A DNA stretch of 64,000 nt from Dehalobacterium formicoaceticum (GCF_002224645.1 NZ_CP022121.1:434001-498000), one strand, 5' to 3'; counted from the stretch's first letter, positions 37,156 through 46,162 are shown. Numbers and translations are program-made. The notes: generated from the letters alone by a model not told the origin.

Positions 37156-37977
37156 ATGCTTATTAAAACGTTGGTTGAAAACACCTCGATATCAAAAGAC
37201 TTTGGCAGCGAGCATGGCCTTAGCTTGTATGTAGAAACAAAAAAACACAAAATATTGTTTGATGTGGGCGCAAGCGATTTGTTTCTTCAAAATGCAAAAA
37301 AGCTTAATGTGAATATTGCTGATGTTGACTTTCTTGTGATTTCGCATGGACACTATGACCACGGCGGAGGGCTAAAAACCTTTTTGAAAGAAAACACAAA
37401 AGCCGAGGTATTTCTACATCGTCTCGCTTTTGAAAAGCACTATGCTATTCGTCCAAATGATGAATTGGAATTTGTCGGTCTTGATGAAGATCTGAAGCAA
37501 AACAAACAAATTATCCTCACGTCAGACCGTTTCTTTATTAACAGTGGAATCCAAGTATTCTCTAATATCGTCCAAAAAGAGCCACGCCCAAAATCAAACA
37601 GTGGTTTGCTCAAGGAATATAAGGGGCAAACGATAGCTGATATCTTTGCACATGAACAAAACCTCGTGGTAGAGGAAGACGGGAAAACCCTATTAGTAAC
37701 AGGCTGCGCTCATAATGGTATCATAAATATACTTGAGCATTTTCACACGCTAAAAGGCCGAATGCCGGGCTATGTGATAGGTGGATTTCATCTTTCCAGC
37801 CGCTCAGGCGGAAACGAGGACTCTGAAATGATAGATAGAATTGGTAAATACCTGATGGGTACACAAGCAAAGTTTTACACCTGCCATTGCACAGGTATCG
37901 AGCCTTATAAAAGGCTGAAAGCTATTATGGGTGATAGCATCAATTATCTGTCAGCAGGCAGTGAAATTGTATTTTAA
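37156..37977 (+). CDS. MBL-fold metallo-hydrolase (MptE/DHPS-like)
   Basis: The protein of about 273 residues has the metallo-beta-lactamase motif VISHGHYDHGGG, then VTGCAHNGIINILEH and YVIGGFHLSSRS, and TCHCTGIEPYKRL near the end. This matches the group annotated as 7,8-dihydropterin-6-methyl-4-aminobenzene phosphate synthase-like, whose real substrates are mostly unknown. The start at 37156 (MLIKTLVENT) lies just after the previous stop and has GGTGG upstream; an ATG at 37132 would overlap it. Confidence 0.9.
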   Translation: MLIKTLVENTSISKDFGSEHGLSLYVETKKHKILFDVGASDLFLQNAKKLNVNIADVDFLVISHGHYDHGGGLKTFLKENTKAEVFLHRLAFEKHYAIRPNDELEFVGLDEDLKQNKQIILTSDRFFINSGIQVFSNIVQKEPRPKSNSGLLKEYKGQTIADIFAHEQNLVVEEDGKTLLVTGCAHNGIINILEHFHTLKGRMPGYVIGGFHLSSRSGGNEDSEMIDRIGKYLMGTQAKFYTCHCTGIEPYKRLKAIMGDSINYLSAGSEIVF

Positions 37978-37994
37978 ATAAAAGGAGCAAGATT

Positions 37995-38834
37995 ATGAGC
38001 GAAAATTGCAATCAAAGCTGTAGCAGTTGTTCGGAGGACTGCGCAGAACGAAAAGAACAAAAAACGGATTTCTCCGAGAAGCTGCATGAGATGAGCAGTG
38101 TAAAAAAGGTTATTGGTGTTGTCAGCGGCAAAGGTGGTGTCGGTAAATCACTTGTTACCTCTATGCTTGCAGTTACCATGAACAGGATGAACTATCATAC
38201 TGCGATTCTTGATGCGGATGTCACCGGGCCTTCTATCCCTAAGGCATTTGGTATCAGGGAGAAAGCCTCAGGCAGTGAATTCGGTCTATTCCCTGTTAAA
38301 ACAAAGACTGGGATTGATATTATGTCTGTCAATTTGCTTTTAGAAAACGACACTGATCCGGTTGTCTGGAGAGGGCCAATTATTGCTGGCACAGTAAAGC
38401 AGTTTTGGACAGATGTTATTTGGAGCGATGTAGATTTTATGTTTATTGATATGCCACCGGGCACCGGCGATGTTCCCCTTACGGTATTTCAGTCTATTGC
38501 TGTTGATGGGATTATTGTTGTGACCTCACCACAGGAGCTTGTATCCATGATCGTATCAAAGGCTGTTAAAATGGCTGAGATGATGAATATCCCTATTATC
38601 GGTCTGGTGGAAAACATGTCCTACTTTAAATGCCCTGATAATGGAAAGGACTATCAGATATTTGGCGAAAGTCATATTGAAGAAATTGCCGAAAAACATA
38701 ATTTAAAGGTTCTTGCTAAGTTACCTATCGACCCAAAAATTTCGGCTGCATGTGACAAGGGTATGATAGAGCTTTTCGATGGCAATTGGTTTGAGCCGGT
38801 TGCAAAAATCTTAGAAAAAATGGAGGAAAACTAA
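37995..38834 (+). CDS. Mrp/NBP35-family iron-sulfur cluster carrier ATPase
   Basis: The 279-residue protein has a Cys-rich N terminus (CNQSCSSCSEDC), as in NBP35, then VIGVVSGKGGVGKSLVTSML, LDADVTGPSIPKAFG, FIDMPPGTGDVPLTVFQS and GLVENMSYFKCPDNG. The last region normally contains a CxxC pair; only one Cys is seen there (FKCPDNGKDY). Mrp proteins carry and deliver [4Fe-4S] clusters. AAAGGAGCAAG precedes the ATG. Confidence 0.94.
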   Translation: MSENCNQSCSSCSEDCAERKEQKTDFSEKLHEMSSVKKVIGVVSGKGGVGKSLVTSMLAVTMNRMNYHTAILDADVTGPSIPKAFGIREKASGSEFGLFPVKTKTGIDIMSVNLLLENDTDPVVWRGPIIAGTVKQFWTDVIWSDVDFMFIDMPPGTGDVPLTVFQSIAVDGIIVVTSPQELVSMIVSKAVKMAEMMNIPIIGLVENMSYFKCPDNGKDYQIFGESHIEEIAEKHNLKVLAKLPIDPKISAACDKGMIELFDGNWFEPVAKILEKMEEN

Positions 38835-38835
38835 A

Positions 38836-39195
38836 ATGCTGAAAATTGCAGTAGCAAGCGAAAATGGAATGGTGACTGAGCACTTTGGACATTGCGAAGG
38901 TTTCATGATTTTTGATACTGAAAATAATCAAATCATCAAAAGCGAAACCGTTGCTAACCCCGGGCATAGGCCTGGATTCTTACCTAACTTTCTTGCTGAT
39001 CGTGGTGTAAATGTCATCATCAGCGGTGGTATGGGCGGAGGCGCGGTTGAGATTTTTAATGAAAGGAACGTTGAAGTTGTTGTAGGAGCAAAAGGTGATG
39101 CTAAAGCAGCAGTAGAAGCGTACTTGCAGGGCTCCCTTAAATCTACTGGTTCCGTTTGTCATGAGCATCAGCATCATGATGAATGTGGGGAATAA
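38836..39195 (+). CDS. NifX/NifB-family cofactor-binding protein, second copy
   Basis: The 119-residue protein begins MLKIAVASENGMVTEHFGHC and has NPGHRPGFLPNFLADRGVN and GGMGGGAVEIFNERNVEVVVG, a dinitrogenase cofactor domain. It starts one base after the mrp stop codon (TGGAGGAAAAC precedes it), so the pair is coupled. The C-terminal HEHQHHDECGE tail is a likely metal-binding patch. It is the last gene of the operon and is followed by two terminator hairpins. Confidence 0.93.
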   Translation: MLKIAVASENGMVTEHFGHCEGFMIFDTENNQIIKSETVANPGHRPGFLPNFLADRGVNVIISGGMGGGAVEIFNERNVEVVVGAKGDAKAAVEAYLQGSLKSTGSVCHEHQHHDECGE

Positions 39196-39245
39196 GGTAC
39201 TTCTTTGTTGAAAACTCCGATACATGCATAGCTTAAATAATAATT

Positions 39246-39292
39246 AACTCCTCACCACTAATTTCTAAAATCGTGATGAGGAGTTTCTATTT
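39246..39292 (+). terminator. Terminator of the Mrp/NifX operon
   Basis: AACTCCTCACCAC (39246-39258) pairs with GTGATGAGGAGTT (39273-39285) with one mismatch, followed by a TTTCTATTTTA stretch. Confidence 0.82.
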
Positions 39293-39367
39293 TAGTTTTC
39301 TAATGCCAGAATCCCAGTTCCGTCTTTAAGGTGAACAGTTCATCATCATTGTCATAAACAGTAAAAC

Positions 39368-39412
39368 AAAGACTGCACTAAAGGTTTTATCCTTCGGTGC
39401 AGTCTTTTCTTT
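39368..39412 (+). terminator. Second terminator near the island's right end
   Basis: AAAGACTGCAC (39368-39378) pairs perfectly with GTGCAGTCTTT (39397-39407), followed by TTCTTT. It backs up the first terminator. Confidence 0.8.
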
Positions 39413-39454
39413 CAAGTCTCCGCTTGAAGAGAGTCGGTTAAAATTCACATGTTT

Positions 39455-39495
39455 CGTAAATCCCTATGTGAACGCTTCTTTACAGGCGTTTTTAT
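39455..39495 (+). other. Right attachment junction (attR-like)
   Basis: The element half holds TAAATCCCTAT and GAACGCTTCTT; the host half starts TACAGGCGTTTTT at 39481. The element half is an imperfect inverted copy of that at the left junction, and the host half is the exact complement of the left host half, with TA as the likely crossover. Confidence 0.72.
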
Positions 39496-39504
39496 TTTTA
39501 ATCG

Positions 39505-40212
39505 TTATTCAACTAATTCATATTTGTTAAGCATTTCTTTAATTTTCTTTTGCTCATTAAACATCATCACGTCAATTATGGATAGGTTGGGAACAAATTC
39601 ATCCTTGGCCTGGTGATACATGATATCACTGGTTTTTAAGAATCTAAGCTGCATCCCTTGGTTATTAAATTCCTCATGACTGTATAATTCCTTTCCACCA
39701 ATTGCATTAATATATAATTCTGCTTGTAAGATCTTGCATATATCTATAACCCTGTCTTGTCCTTTTAATCCTGGCGTCATTTCTATCTCCGAAGCAACGT
39801 AAATTTTAGTTTCAATAGATAAATATCTGCAAATCTCTTTGATTAAGTATTGCAGATATTTCGCCAGGTTTTCTTCATCCTGAGTAATAATCTTTTCCAG
39901 GACAGGGAAAACATCTTGATAATATGGTGCTTTTCTATATGCAGATTCAATCTTTCTCAGAATTTTATTAATATTGGAAGCATCGTTTAAAATTTCAATT
40001 TCATTGATGTATTTATTTGAACTTGCTTTGCGCAACGGCAAATTTATAAAATGACCTTCTCCGTTAATCAAAATTTTATTTCTGTGGATCCAGCCACCTT
40101 TGATGAAATTTACGTCATTTCGGATTACGTATCTGTCTACAGCATTAATTAATTGCCAATATCCAATATACGGAAAAAAATAAGGCTGCATAATACCGAC
40201 TTTTTCCCTCAC
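39505..40212 (-). CDS. WbqC-family protein
   Basis: The 235-residue protein has the WbqC signature VGIMQPYFFPYIGYWQLI, VIRNDVNFIKGGWIHRNKI, INLPLRKASSNKYINEI and YINAIGGKELYS. WbqC-like proteins occur in O-antigen and modified-sugar loci and may catalyse an acyl or formyl transfer or ligation; the activity is not settled. The best start is a GTG at 40212 with AAAGGGG upstream, which leaves a 17-base gap after the ATP-grasp gene rather than an overlap. Confidence 0.9.
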   Translation of the reverse strand: MREKVGIMQPYFFPYIGYWQLINAVDRYVIRNDVNFIKGGWIHRNKILINGEGHFINLPLRKASSNKYINEIEILNDASNINKILRKIESAYRKAPYYQDVFPVLEKIITQDEENLAKYLQYLIKEICRYLSIETKIYVASEIEMTPGLKGQDRVIDICKILQAELYINAIGGKELYSHEEFNNQGMQLRFLKTSDIMYHQAKDEFVPNLSIIDVMMFNEQKKIKEMLNKYELVE

Positions 40213-40229
40213 AACAAACACCCCTTTAT

Positions 40230-41249
40230 TTATTGGCAAGACTTTAACCTTACCGTAGTCATATCTTTGATACCAATCACACCGGGTTTAGCTTGTAAAG
40301 AGGACACTGCCACCTGCTCTCCCTTAAGCCAGCTTATAATTGCCTTGGGCAGATCGACGCCACCAATATGACTAAAAGGATATCCCCCGCCAAATCTTGG
40401 GTTCATCTCCAGCACAAAAGGAACACCCTCTACAAGGAAAGCATCCACATCAATAATCGAAATATGACCTAAATCCCTGCTAATTTTTTGCCCCGTTTCT
40501 TCTAAATCTTTATGCTCCACAATCTCAGCAAAATCCGTTTCCCCACCGCGCATTTCATATTTCTTTTTAATAGAAACACTCTGAAAATTTCCTTCCAAAT
40601 CGTTAATGATATCCAATCCATATTCCTCTCCGTTTAGTTTTTCCTGGATAATAACAGATCTCTTGGGATCTTGCTGGGAAACAACCTTAATATAGTTTTC
40701 GGCAATCTTTTTTTTCGTCTTCTGATGCAATACATATAATTCTTCCTGGTTATCTGCTTCAAAGATTCCCAAGGATCCAGCGCCCCATCTTGGTTTAATC
40801 ATTATAGGAAAAGATAGCTCATGGCATTTAACAGCCTCCAAGGCATCTTGAATGGAGAGAAAAGTACGGGGAGTATGGAAACCATGTTTTAATAAAAATT
40901 GATATGTTGCCCACTTATCATTACATACTGCAATAACTTCCTCGTTGGAAACAATAACCTTCACGCCAATTGATTCAAACTCCTTTTTCCTTTTTGATAA
41001 TATCGGCAAATCAATATCCAAGCGAGGGATAATTGCTCTGATATGATGTTTTCGACAATATTCCATTAGAAAGGGGATATACTCATCATCAAAAGATAAA
41101 GGAGTAATGACAGCTTTATCCGCATCCTGTAAAGCAATGGAATCTAAGTTGCTGTTGGCAGCATGAACTTGTCCATTTCTTCCCAAAACTTCTTTGAAAT
41201 AATGAACCAGATAACTTCGCCGACCGACGGCTGTTAACAAAATATTCAT
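40230..41249 (-). CDS. ATP-grasp enzyme (carbamoyl-phosphate synthase L-chain-like)
   Basis: The 339-residue protein has a Rossmann-like N terminus (MNILLTAVGRRSYLVHYF) and an ATP-grasp domain: KWATYQFLLKHGFHTPRTF, FPIMIKPRWGAGSLGIF, IIQEKLNGEEYGLDII and VLEMNPRFGGGYPFSHIGG with the metal-binding Glu and Asn. It forms an amide or ester bond via an acyl phosphate. Paired with wbqC it probably modifies a sugar with an amino acid or acyl group. The ATG at 41249 has AAAGGGGG upstream; the longer frame does not. Confidence 0.9.
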   Translation of the reverse strand: MNILLTAVGRRSYLVHYFKEVLGRNGQVHAANSNLDSIALQDADKAVITPLSFDDEYIPFLMEYCRKHHIRAIIPRLDIDLPILSKRKKEFESIGVKVIVSNEEVIAVCNDKWATYQFLLKHGFHTPRTFLSIQDALEAVKCHELSFPIMIKPRWGAGSLGIFEADNQEELYVLHQKTKKKIAENYIKVVSQQDPKRSVIIQEKLNGEEYGLDIINDLEGNFQSVSIKKKYEMRGGETDFAEIVEHKDLEETGQKISRDLGHISIIDVDAFLVEGVPFVLEMNPRFGGGYPFSHIGGVDLPKAIISWLKGEQVAVSSLQAKPGVIGIKDMTTVRLKSCQ

Positions 41250-41438
41250 CCATATTCCCCCTTTGTTTCCATTGCATATCCGGAAGAGATTTAATTCTGA
41301 TCCATCTTTAAAAGATAGGTAGTTATACGAAGAGCTTATCTCCACTCTTTATCAATTTTTATCCGGCGGTGTATGCCAAAAAAGAAGATCTGGTCTATCT
41401 TGTCAGGGACAAATGGACAACGCAAGAATACCAGACCT

Positions 41439-42230
41439 TTAGTCATGACATAAACTAAGCTCCGGGGCAATCTGATATACCTCCATGGCATTTTTCGTCG
41501 TTGCTTCCGCCAGCTTTTCCAGAGATATTCCCCGTAGCTCGGCAATTCTCTCTGCTACCAGACGCACCCTAGCCGGTTCATTTCTTTTGCCCCGATAAGG
41601 GTGAGGTGTCAGGTAAGGACAGTCTGTTTCCACCAGCAGTCGGTCCAGAGGTACCATCTTGGCCACTTCCAACAATTTATTGGCATTCTTAAAGGTTACC
41701 GGTCCGGCCATAGAAATATGAAACCCTAAAGTGATACACTGCCGAGCCATCTCCCAACTGCCGGAAAAACAATGGAATATTCCCCCATTGATTCCGCCCT
41801 TTTCTTCTTTGATGATCTGCATAGTGTCACCATGGGCTTCCCGATCATGAATCACAATTGGCTTTCCCAATTTTTTCGCCAAGCGAATCTGTTTGCGAAA
41901 AGCTTCCTGCTGTACATCCCGGGGGGAATGATCCCGATAATAATCGAGACCGATTTCCCCAATAGCCACTACTTCCGGTTCCCGGGCATAAACTTCAAGT
42001 TGATATAAGGAATCCTCATCAAGGGCGGTGGCATCATGGGGATGCAACCCAATTACCGCATAAATCCCCTTAAACCTTTTAGCAAGCTTGATAGCCTGCA
42101 CAGAGGAGGGCAGATCGTAGCCTACCGTAGCGATTCTTTTAACCCCCGCTTCGCCCGCCTGCTCAATCACTGCCTCCAGATCTCCGGCAAATGCCGGATC
42201 ATTTAAATGAGCATGGGTATCAAAGAGCAC
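41439..42230 (-). CDS. tatD: TatD-family metal-dependent DNase
   Basis: The protein of about 263 residues has LFDTHAHLNDPAF (metal His pair), GEIGLDYYRD, VIHDREAH and LLVETDCPYLTPHPYRGK, all markers of TatD/YabD. These are 3'-5' exonucleases or deoxyribonucleases in DNA quality control. A GTG at 42230 (giving MLFDTHAHL, the usual family start) has AGGTAGGTG at the right distance; a GTG four codons upstream is possible. It follows metG closely, as in B. subtilis. Confidence 0.94.
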   Translation of the reverse strand: MLFDTHAHLNDPAFAGDLEAVIEQAGEAGVKRIATVGYDLPSSVQAIKLAKRFKGIYAVIGLHPHDATALDEDSLYQLEVYAREPEVVAIGEIGLDYYRDHSPRDVQQEAFRKQIRLAKKLGKPIVIHDREAHGDTMQIIKEEKGGINGGIFHCFSGSWEMARQCITLGFHISMAGPVTFKNANKLLEVAKMVPLDRLLVETDCPYLTPHPYRGKRNEPARVRLVAERIAELRGISLEKLAEATTKNAMEVYQIAPELSLCHD

Positions 42231-42242
42231 GACTGTATTCAC

Positions 42243-44204
42243 CTACCTTACCGTCCCGCCGGGTGTGATTTCATCTATTGTAACCACTTCTAATTTGCCA
42301 TCGTGGGAGGCAGCCAAAATCATCCCCCGGGATTCTATGCCCCGGAGTTTTGCCGGTTTCAGATTGGCTACCACAATCACCTTTTTCCCTACCAATTCCT
42401 CCGGCTGATAATGTTCTGCAATCCCGGACACAACTGTGCGCACCTCATCTCCTACCTTTACGCTAAGTTGGAGGAGTTTATCCGCTTTTTTCACCTTCTC
42501 ACAGGATAATACTTCCGCCACTCGCAGATCAATCTTGGCAAAATCCTCAATGGTGATTTCCGGCATGATTTCTTCAATAGCTTCCTCTTTTTCTTCTGCC
42601 TGTGCCGACTCTTCCGGTACAGAGGCTTCAGAGACCTCTAAAGCCTCAGAGTCCTTTTCCAGTTCTTTAAGGTCAATGCGGGGGAAAATAGGATCTCCCC
42701 GATGAATCTTGGTACCGGCAGGGAATTTGCCCCAAAGCAAGCTGTCCCAGCCCATAATTTCTTCCTGTCCCTCTATACCCATTTGAACCCATACTTTTTC
42801 CGGGAGAGAAGGCATCATCGGCGTGCACATCACGGTGCATAAACGAATGACTTCGGCCAGATTGTAAAGGACCGTTTCTAACTTTTCTCTTCCTTGGGGA
42901 TCTTTGTTCAAACTCCAGGGGGCCGCATCATCGATATACTTATTGGCTTTATTGACCAATTTCCAAATTTCTGCCAATGCATTGCTAAATTCCAGCTTAT
43001 CCATGAGTTTTTCCACTTGGGCCGGGGTTGCTTGGGCCAAATCAATCAGTTCCTGATCAAATTCAGTTCCTGCTCCGGGAGCAGCTACTGTCCCCCCTAA
43101 AAATTTGTTCACCATTGCCGTGGAACGGCTGATGAGATTACCAAAATCATTGGCCAAATCGATGTTAATACGATTCACCAATGCCTCCTCAGAGTAATAG
43201 CCATCCTGACCAAAGGGTACTTCCCTTAATAAGAAATAACGGACGGCATCCACACCGTACTTGTCAATCAGCACCAAGGGATCAATTACATTTCCTTTTG
43301 ATTTGGACATTTTGCCGCTGTCCAGGAGCACCCAGCCATGGCCAAAGACCTTTTTGGGCAGCTCAATTCCGGCCGCCATTAGAATAATTGGCCAAATAAT
43401 GGTATGGAAACGCATAATGTCCTTACCTACTAAATGAACATCCGCCGGCCAGAACTTCCGGAATAAGGAATCATCCTCCATGCCATAGCCTAAAGCAGAA
43501 ATATAGTTGGTTAAAGCATCAAACCATACATAAATCACATGCTTCCCGTCAATAGGTACTGGAATCCCCCAGGAAAAAGTTGTTCGGGAAACACATAAAT
43601 CTTCCAGACCTTGCTTAACAAAATTGACCATCTCATGTTTTCGGGTGACCGGCTGAATAAAATCCGGATGCTCTTCAATATATTGTAGCAACTGATCGGC
43701 ATATTTGCTCATCTTAAAGAAGTAGCTCTCTTCTTTGACCAGTTCCACAGGACGACCGCAATCAGGACAGGTCTGATTTTCTGCCAGCTGACGCTGGGTA
43801 AAAAAGGTTTCACAAGGGGTGCAATACCATCCCTCGTACTCCGACTTATAAATATCCCCTTGATCATATATTCTTTTGAAGATCTCCTGCACGACCTTTT
43901 TATGTCTTTCCTCAGTAGTTCTAATAAAATCGTCATGAGAGATGAGTAACTTGTCCCATAAATTTCTAATGCCCGCTACAATCGTATCGACAAACTCCAA
44001 GGGTGCCTTTCCTGCCTCCTTGGCTTTACGTTCTATCTTTTGCCCGTGTTCATCCGTGCCTGTCAAAAAGCGCACCTCATAACCCTGCATCCTTTTATAA
44101 CGAGCCAATGCATCTGCTGCTACGGTGGTATAAGCGTGTCCAATATGTAAATTACCGCTGGGATAATAAATAGGTGTCGTCAGATAAAAGCTTTTCTTGG
44201 TCAT
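42243..44204 (-). CDS. metG: Methionyl-tRNA synthetase
   Basis: The 653-residue enzyme has the class I motifs YYPSGNLHIGHAYTT (HIGH) and KMSKSKGN (KMSKS), the zinc-binding pair CTPCETFF and CPDCGRPV, an anticodon domain, and a C-terminal tRNA-binding (Arc1p-like) domain from about 550 (IDLRVAEVLSCEKVKKADK). It charges tRNA-Met. GGAGG precedes the ATG, and a T-box leader lies just upstream. Confidence 0.98.
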   Translation of the reverse strand: MTKKSFYLTTPIYYPSGNLHIGHAYTTVAADALARYKRMQGYEVRFLTGTDEHGQKIERKAKEAGKAPLEFVDTIVAGIRNLWDKLLISHDDFIRTTEERHKKVVQEIFKRIYDQGDIYKSEYEGWYCTPCETFFTQRQLAENQTCPDCGRPVELVKEESYFFKMSKYADQLLQYIEEHPDFIQPVTRKHEMVNFVKQGLEDLCVSRTTFSWGIPVPIDGKHVIYVWFDALTNYISALGYGMEDDSLFRKFWPADVHLVGKDIMRFHTIIWPIILMAAGIELPKKVFGHGWVLLDSGKMSKSKGNVIDPLVLIDKYGVDAVRYFLLREVPFGQDGYYSEEALVNRINIDLANDFGNLISRSTAMVNKFLGGTVAAPGAGTEFDQELIDLAQATPAQVEKLMDKLEFSNALAEIWKLVNKANKYIDDAAPWSLNKDPQGREKLETVLYNLAEVIRLCTVMCTPMMPSLPEKVWVQMGIEGQEEIMGWDSLLWGKFPAGTKIHRGDPIFPRIDLKELEKDSEALEVSEASVPEESAQAEEKEEAIEEIMPEITIEDFAKIDLRVAEVLSCEKVKKADKLLQLSVKVGDEVRTVVSGIAEHYQPEELVGKKVIVVANLKPAKLRGIESRGMILAASHDGKLEVVTIDEITPGGTVR

Positions 44205-44246
44205 AATAAACCTCCAATCATTCGTCTTATTATTTCAGATAGCAAA

Positions 44247-44535
44247 ATAAAAAAACCTTCACCCATTGCAAGGGACGAAGGTAATCGTGGTACCACCCTA
44301 ATTCGTCTGTATTTCGCAATACAGACCTCACCAGGTAAAATTTATACCTGTATGCTTTGATAACGGGTATTTAACCCGGTTTTAAGCTAATAAGAGGCCA
44401 CTTAAGGGCTTCTCCTTTCACTTAACCCGCTCCGGGGCCATCTTCGTAAAAAAGTCATTACGGGCTTACACCTGATCCCGCTCTCTGTGAATGGCTTTAC
44501 CTGCTACTCTTCCCCATCATTGCAGCTTTCATATG
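44247..44535 (-). ncRNA. T-box riboswitch leader of metG
   Basis: On the minus strand the leader has the stem I features AGAGAG and GGTGTAAGCCCG, the conserved GGTGGTACCACG antiterminator sequence (44288-44299), and then a terminator hairpin (ACCTTCGTCCC with GGGTGAAGGT) ending in seven T (44247-44283). ATG triplets lie in the specifier region, for example in GAAGATGGCCCC, which fits tRNA-Met. Uncharged tRNA would prevent termination and raise metG expression. Confidence 0.93.
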
Positions 44536-44736
44536 ACTTTTAGCTAATTATATTGATCATTTAAAATTTTGTCAAGTTTCCCCAAACAACTTTTCTCAAG
44601 GTACCTTTTCCTGTATCTATATAAAACATAAAAAGATTTCTTAGTATCAGTAGGCGTTATCTATCGGATAAAGCCAACATATTATGGGACTTAATTATAG
44701 ATATTATAAAATTTGTCATAAAAACGAATATTTAGG

Positions 44737-44764
44737 TTGATATCTTGGTAATTTTTGTTATAAT
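44737..44764 (+). promoter_or_regulatory. Candidate upstream promoter of abrB
   Basis: TTGATA (44737-44742) and TATAAT (44759-44764) are 16 bases apart. It is about 160 bases before the gene. Confidence 0.5.
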
Positions 44765-44840
44765 TGAATTATCCTCAGGAACCATAAAATCCCTCCTAAA
44801 AAATAATTACCTGACTGGAGACAAAAATATCAAAAAAAGG

Positions 44841-44869
44841 TTGACTTTAGCTGGAATGCTTGGTATTAT
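44841..44869 (+). promoter_or_regulatory. Candidate promoter of abrB
   Basis: TTGACT (44841-44846) and TATTAT (44864-44869) are 17 bases apart and end 53 bases before the abrB start codon. Confidence 0.62.
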
Positions 44870-44922
44870 TTAGGCGAGGCGAATAATGTCGAAATTTGTT
44901 ATAAAAGGAGAGGTGTTTTGAA

Positions 44923-45174
44923 ATGATTAAATCCACAGGTATTGTTAGAAAAGTAGACGAACTGGGTCGGGTTGTTTTGCCCATCGAACTCAGAAGAACC
45001 CTAGGTATTGATGAAAAGGATGCTTTGGAAATCTATGTTGACAACGAAAAAATAATCTTGAAAAAGTATGAGCCTGCTTGTATTTTCTGCGGGAGTGCTG
45101 AAGACATACAACATTTCAAAGGTAAAAACGTTTGCCGCGAATGTGCAGCTTCCATGAATGCTGAAGCTGTATAA
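44923..45174 (+). CDS. abrB: AbrB-family transition-state regulator
   Basis: The 83-residue protein has the swapped-hairpin AbrB DNA-binding domain (STGIVRKVDELGRVVLPIEL, ALEIYVDNEKIILKKY) at residues 3-50 and a C-terminal CIFCGSAEDIQHF..CREC region with two Cys pairs, typical of clostridial AbrB. It represses post-exponential genes. It lies between metG and rsmI as in Bacillus. AAAAGGAGAGG precedes the ATG. Confidence 0.95.
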   Translation: MIKSTGIVRKVDELGRVVLPIELRRTLGIDEKDALEIYVDNEKIILKKYEPACIFCGSAEDIQHFKGKNVCRECAASMNAEAV

Positions 45175-45290
45175 TTAAACTTCCTCTCTAAAGATATAAC
45201 CATGATAGGGAATTTTTTACAGCTAAAGTCTAATGCGGTGTCTTGTTTAAGTTATTTAATGAGGCAAATGCATTTTAATGGAAAGAATGA

Positions 45291-45318
45291 GGACAGGCTC
45301 ATAAGCCTGTCCTTTTTT
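45291..45318 (+). terminator. Terminator of abrB
   Basis: GGACAGGCT (45291-45299) pairs with AGCCTGTCC (45304-45312), followed by six T. The rsmI stop codon on the other strand lies directly beyond. Confidence 0.9.
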
Positions 45319-45319
45319 A

Positions 45320-46156
45320 TTATGATTCCTCCAAACTGATGGTATAAACCTCATTCTTGGGGATTTTGTATTTTTGAGCCAGTACTTTAATCCCCTCTTT
45401 TTTTGTCATGCCCTCTTCAAGCAAACGGTTTAATTCTTCCTTAATTTCTGCTCTTTCCGGCTTTTCGGGCACTTTTTCCTCGCCTCCTGCCAGGATTAAA
45501 GTAAATTCCCCCTTGGGGGAATGCTCTTTAAAGTGTCCGATGATTTCCCCTAAAGATCCCCGGATCACCTCTTCAAATTTTTTGGTAAGTTCCCGTCCCA
45601 CTGCCCCTTGACGATCATCTCCCAGGTAATCCTTTAGCGTCTCTAAGGTATCGATAATACGATAAGGAGATTCATAAAAAATCATAGTACGGGTTTCTTC
45701 CTTCAATCTGGCCAACCGTACCTGCCTTTCCCGCTTACCTCGGGGCAAAAAGCCTTCAAAGACAAATTGAGCGGTAGGGAGTCCTGAAACGACTAAAAGG
45801 GATAAGGAAGCGCTGGGCCCCGGGATCGGGCATACTGTGACCCCCCGGGAGATGGCATCCCGGACAATTTCTTCACCGGGATCGGAGATCCCCGGCATTC
45901 CCGCATCGGAAACAAGGGCAAGAGATTTCCCTTGTAATAACAATGAAATCAGATAATCCCCTTTGACCATTTTGTTATGTTCAAAATAACTGGTTAAAGG
46001 GGTGTGAATATCATAGAAACTAAGCAGCTTTCTTGTATGGCGAGTATCTTCCGCCGCAATCAAGTCTACTTCTTTCAAGGTTCTTAAGGCCCTTAAGGAA
46101 ATGTCCTCCAAATTGCCGATGGGTGTCCCCACCAAGTACAAGATTCCTTGTTCCAT
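45320..46156 (-). CDS. rsmI: 16S rRNA (cytidine1402-2'-O)-methyltransferase
   Basis: The 278-residue SAM-dependent enzyme shows LYLVGTPIGNLEDISLRA, AAEDTRHTRKLLS, LVSDAGMPGISDPG and PGPSASLSLLVVSGLP, all RsmI (YraL/YabC) markers. It methylates the ribose of C1402 in the ribosomal P site. A short C-terminal helical region follows the catalytic domain. It is six bases downstream of the yabB-like gene. Confidence 0.97.
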   Translation of the reverse strand: MEQGILYLVGTPIGNLEDISLRALRTLKEVDLIAAEDTRHTRKLLSFYDIHTPLTSYFEHNKMVKGDYLISLLLQGKSLALVSDAGMPGISDPGEEIVRDAISRGVTVCPIPGPSASLSLLVVSGLPTAQFVFEGFLPRGKRERQVRLARLKEETRTMIFYESPYRIIDTLETLKDYLGDDRQGAVGRELTKKFEEVIRGSLGEIIGHFKEHSPKGEFTLILAGGEEKVPEKPERAEIKEELNRLLEEGMTKKEGIKVLAQKYKIPKNEVYTISLEES

Positions 46157-46162
46157 AAGCTA

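Noticed and set aside
35441-39195. A nitrogenase maturation cluster
   Set aside because: NifX-like and ferredoxin-ATPase genes are present, but NifB radical-SAM, NifE, NifN and nifHDK genes are not, so the operon cannot be called nif.
41336-41545. A 69-codon minus-strand gene between tatD and the ATP-grasp gene
   Set aside because: It overlaps the end of tatD in another frame and matches nothing recognisable.
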